Assembly: GCA_947624145.1 (NCBI GenBank)
Contig: CANQIU010000005.1
Coordinates: 1 to 36,575, forward strand
Source of the DNA: an uncultured Bacilli bacterium
GTDB taxonomy: Bacteria > Bacillota_I > Bacilli_A > RF39 > UBA660
DNA length: 36,575 bases
Direction: 5' to 3'
Shown here: one piece after another, positions 36,381 to 36,575 of the stretch
How positions within the stretch are numbered: position 1 is the first letter of the stretch
Layout of the letters: each line of letters starts with the position of its first letter
The notes under the pieces: generated by a model
Databases searched by the model: none
Told to the model about the DNA's origin: nothing
What the model saw: only the letters and a program-made list of their open reading frames with translations
Translations under genes and position numbers: made by a program

Positions 36381-36575
36381 TTATATATTTTTTATGGCTT
36401 TCTCATATTCAGTATTTTTTTTAGAATATATATCTATTTCTAGTTCAATATCTTTTAAATCTTTAATTATTAAATAATATACAAATATTTCTTGGCTCTT
36501 AAACATTATTCCTGGTACTTTTATATTTCCATATATTTGTTCTTCTTGATATTTTTTCATTAAATTATCTATTGC
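36381..36575 (-). CDS. Hypothetical protein, C-terminal part (truncated by window edge)
   Basis: Open frame AIDNLMKKYQEEQIYGNIKVPGIMFKSQEIFVYYLIIKDLKDIELEIDIYSKKNTEYEKAIKNI*. Confidence 0.55.
   Translation of the reverse strand, partial: AIDNLMKKYQEEQIYGNIKVPGIMFKSQEIFVYYLIIKDLKDIELEIDIYSKKNTEYEKAIKNI

Overview
A 36.6-kb, AT-rich, Bacilli/Mollicutes-like chromosomal segment. Almost every gene is on the minus strand. Housekeeping and envelope genes include: a copA-type P-ATPase (cut by the left edge), an MGDG-synthase-type glycosyltransferase, a membrane GDPD, trmB, a PhoB-like two-component system, yebC, patatin, a ZIP transporter, tRNA-Ala(TGC), rpoZ, a DUF2779 protein and a choloylglycine/bile-salt hydrolase. 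An accessory island at about 18.8-31.2 kb holds three paralogous surface proteins with SipW-type N-termini, two near-identical IS91-type HUH transposases, an AbiEi/AbiEii pair, a Fic protein, a candidate type I toxin and a DUF4143 ATPase with an internally deleted relic of its own locus. The strongest leads are these. (1) A ~1.43-kb direct repeat couples the IS91-type transposase to a terminator, promoter, RBS and signal peptide; its identity stops at the signal-peptide boundary of two divergent surface genes. The apparent promoter carries a T10 homopolymer between TTGACA and TAGAAT, a mycoplasma-like phase-variation architecture. (2) Helically phased Spo0A-box-like sites lie upstream of an XRE regulator, and the window also contains Cse60-like and CotD-like genes, suggesting a retained sporulation network. 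(3) A 27-aa hydrophobic ORF has type I toxin-like RNA folding. (4) A tandem pair of proteins may have an ADP-ribosyltransferase-like layout. All family calls are by eye from motifs; no searches were run.
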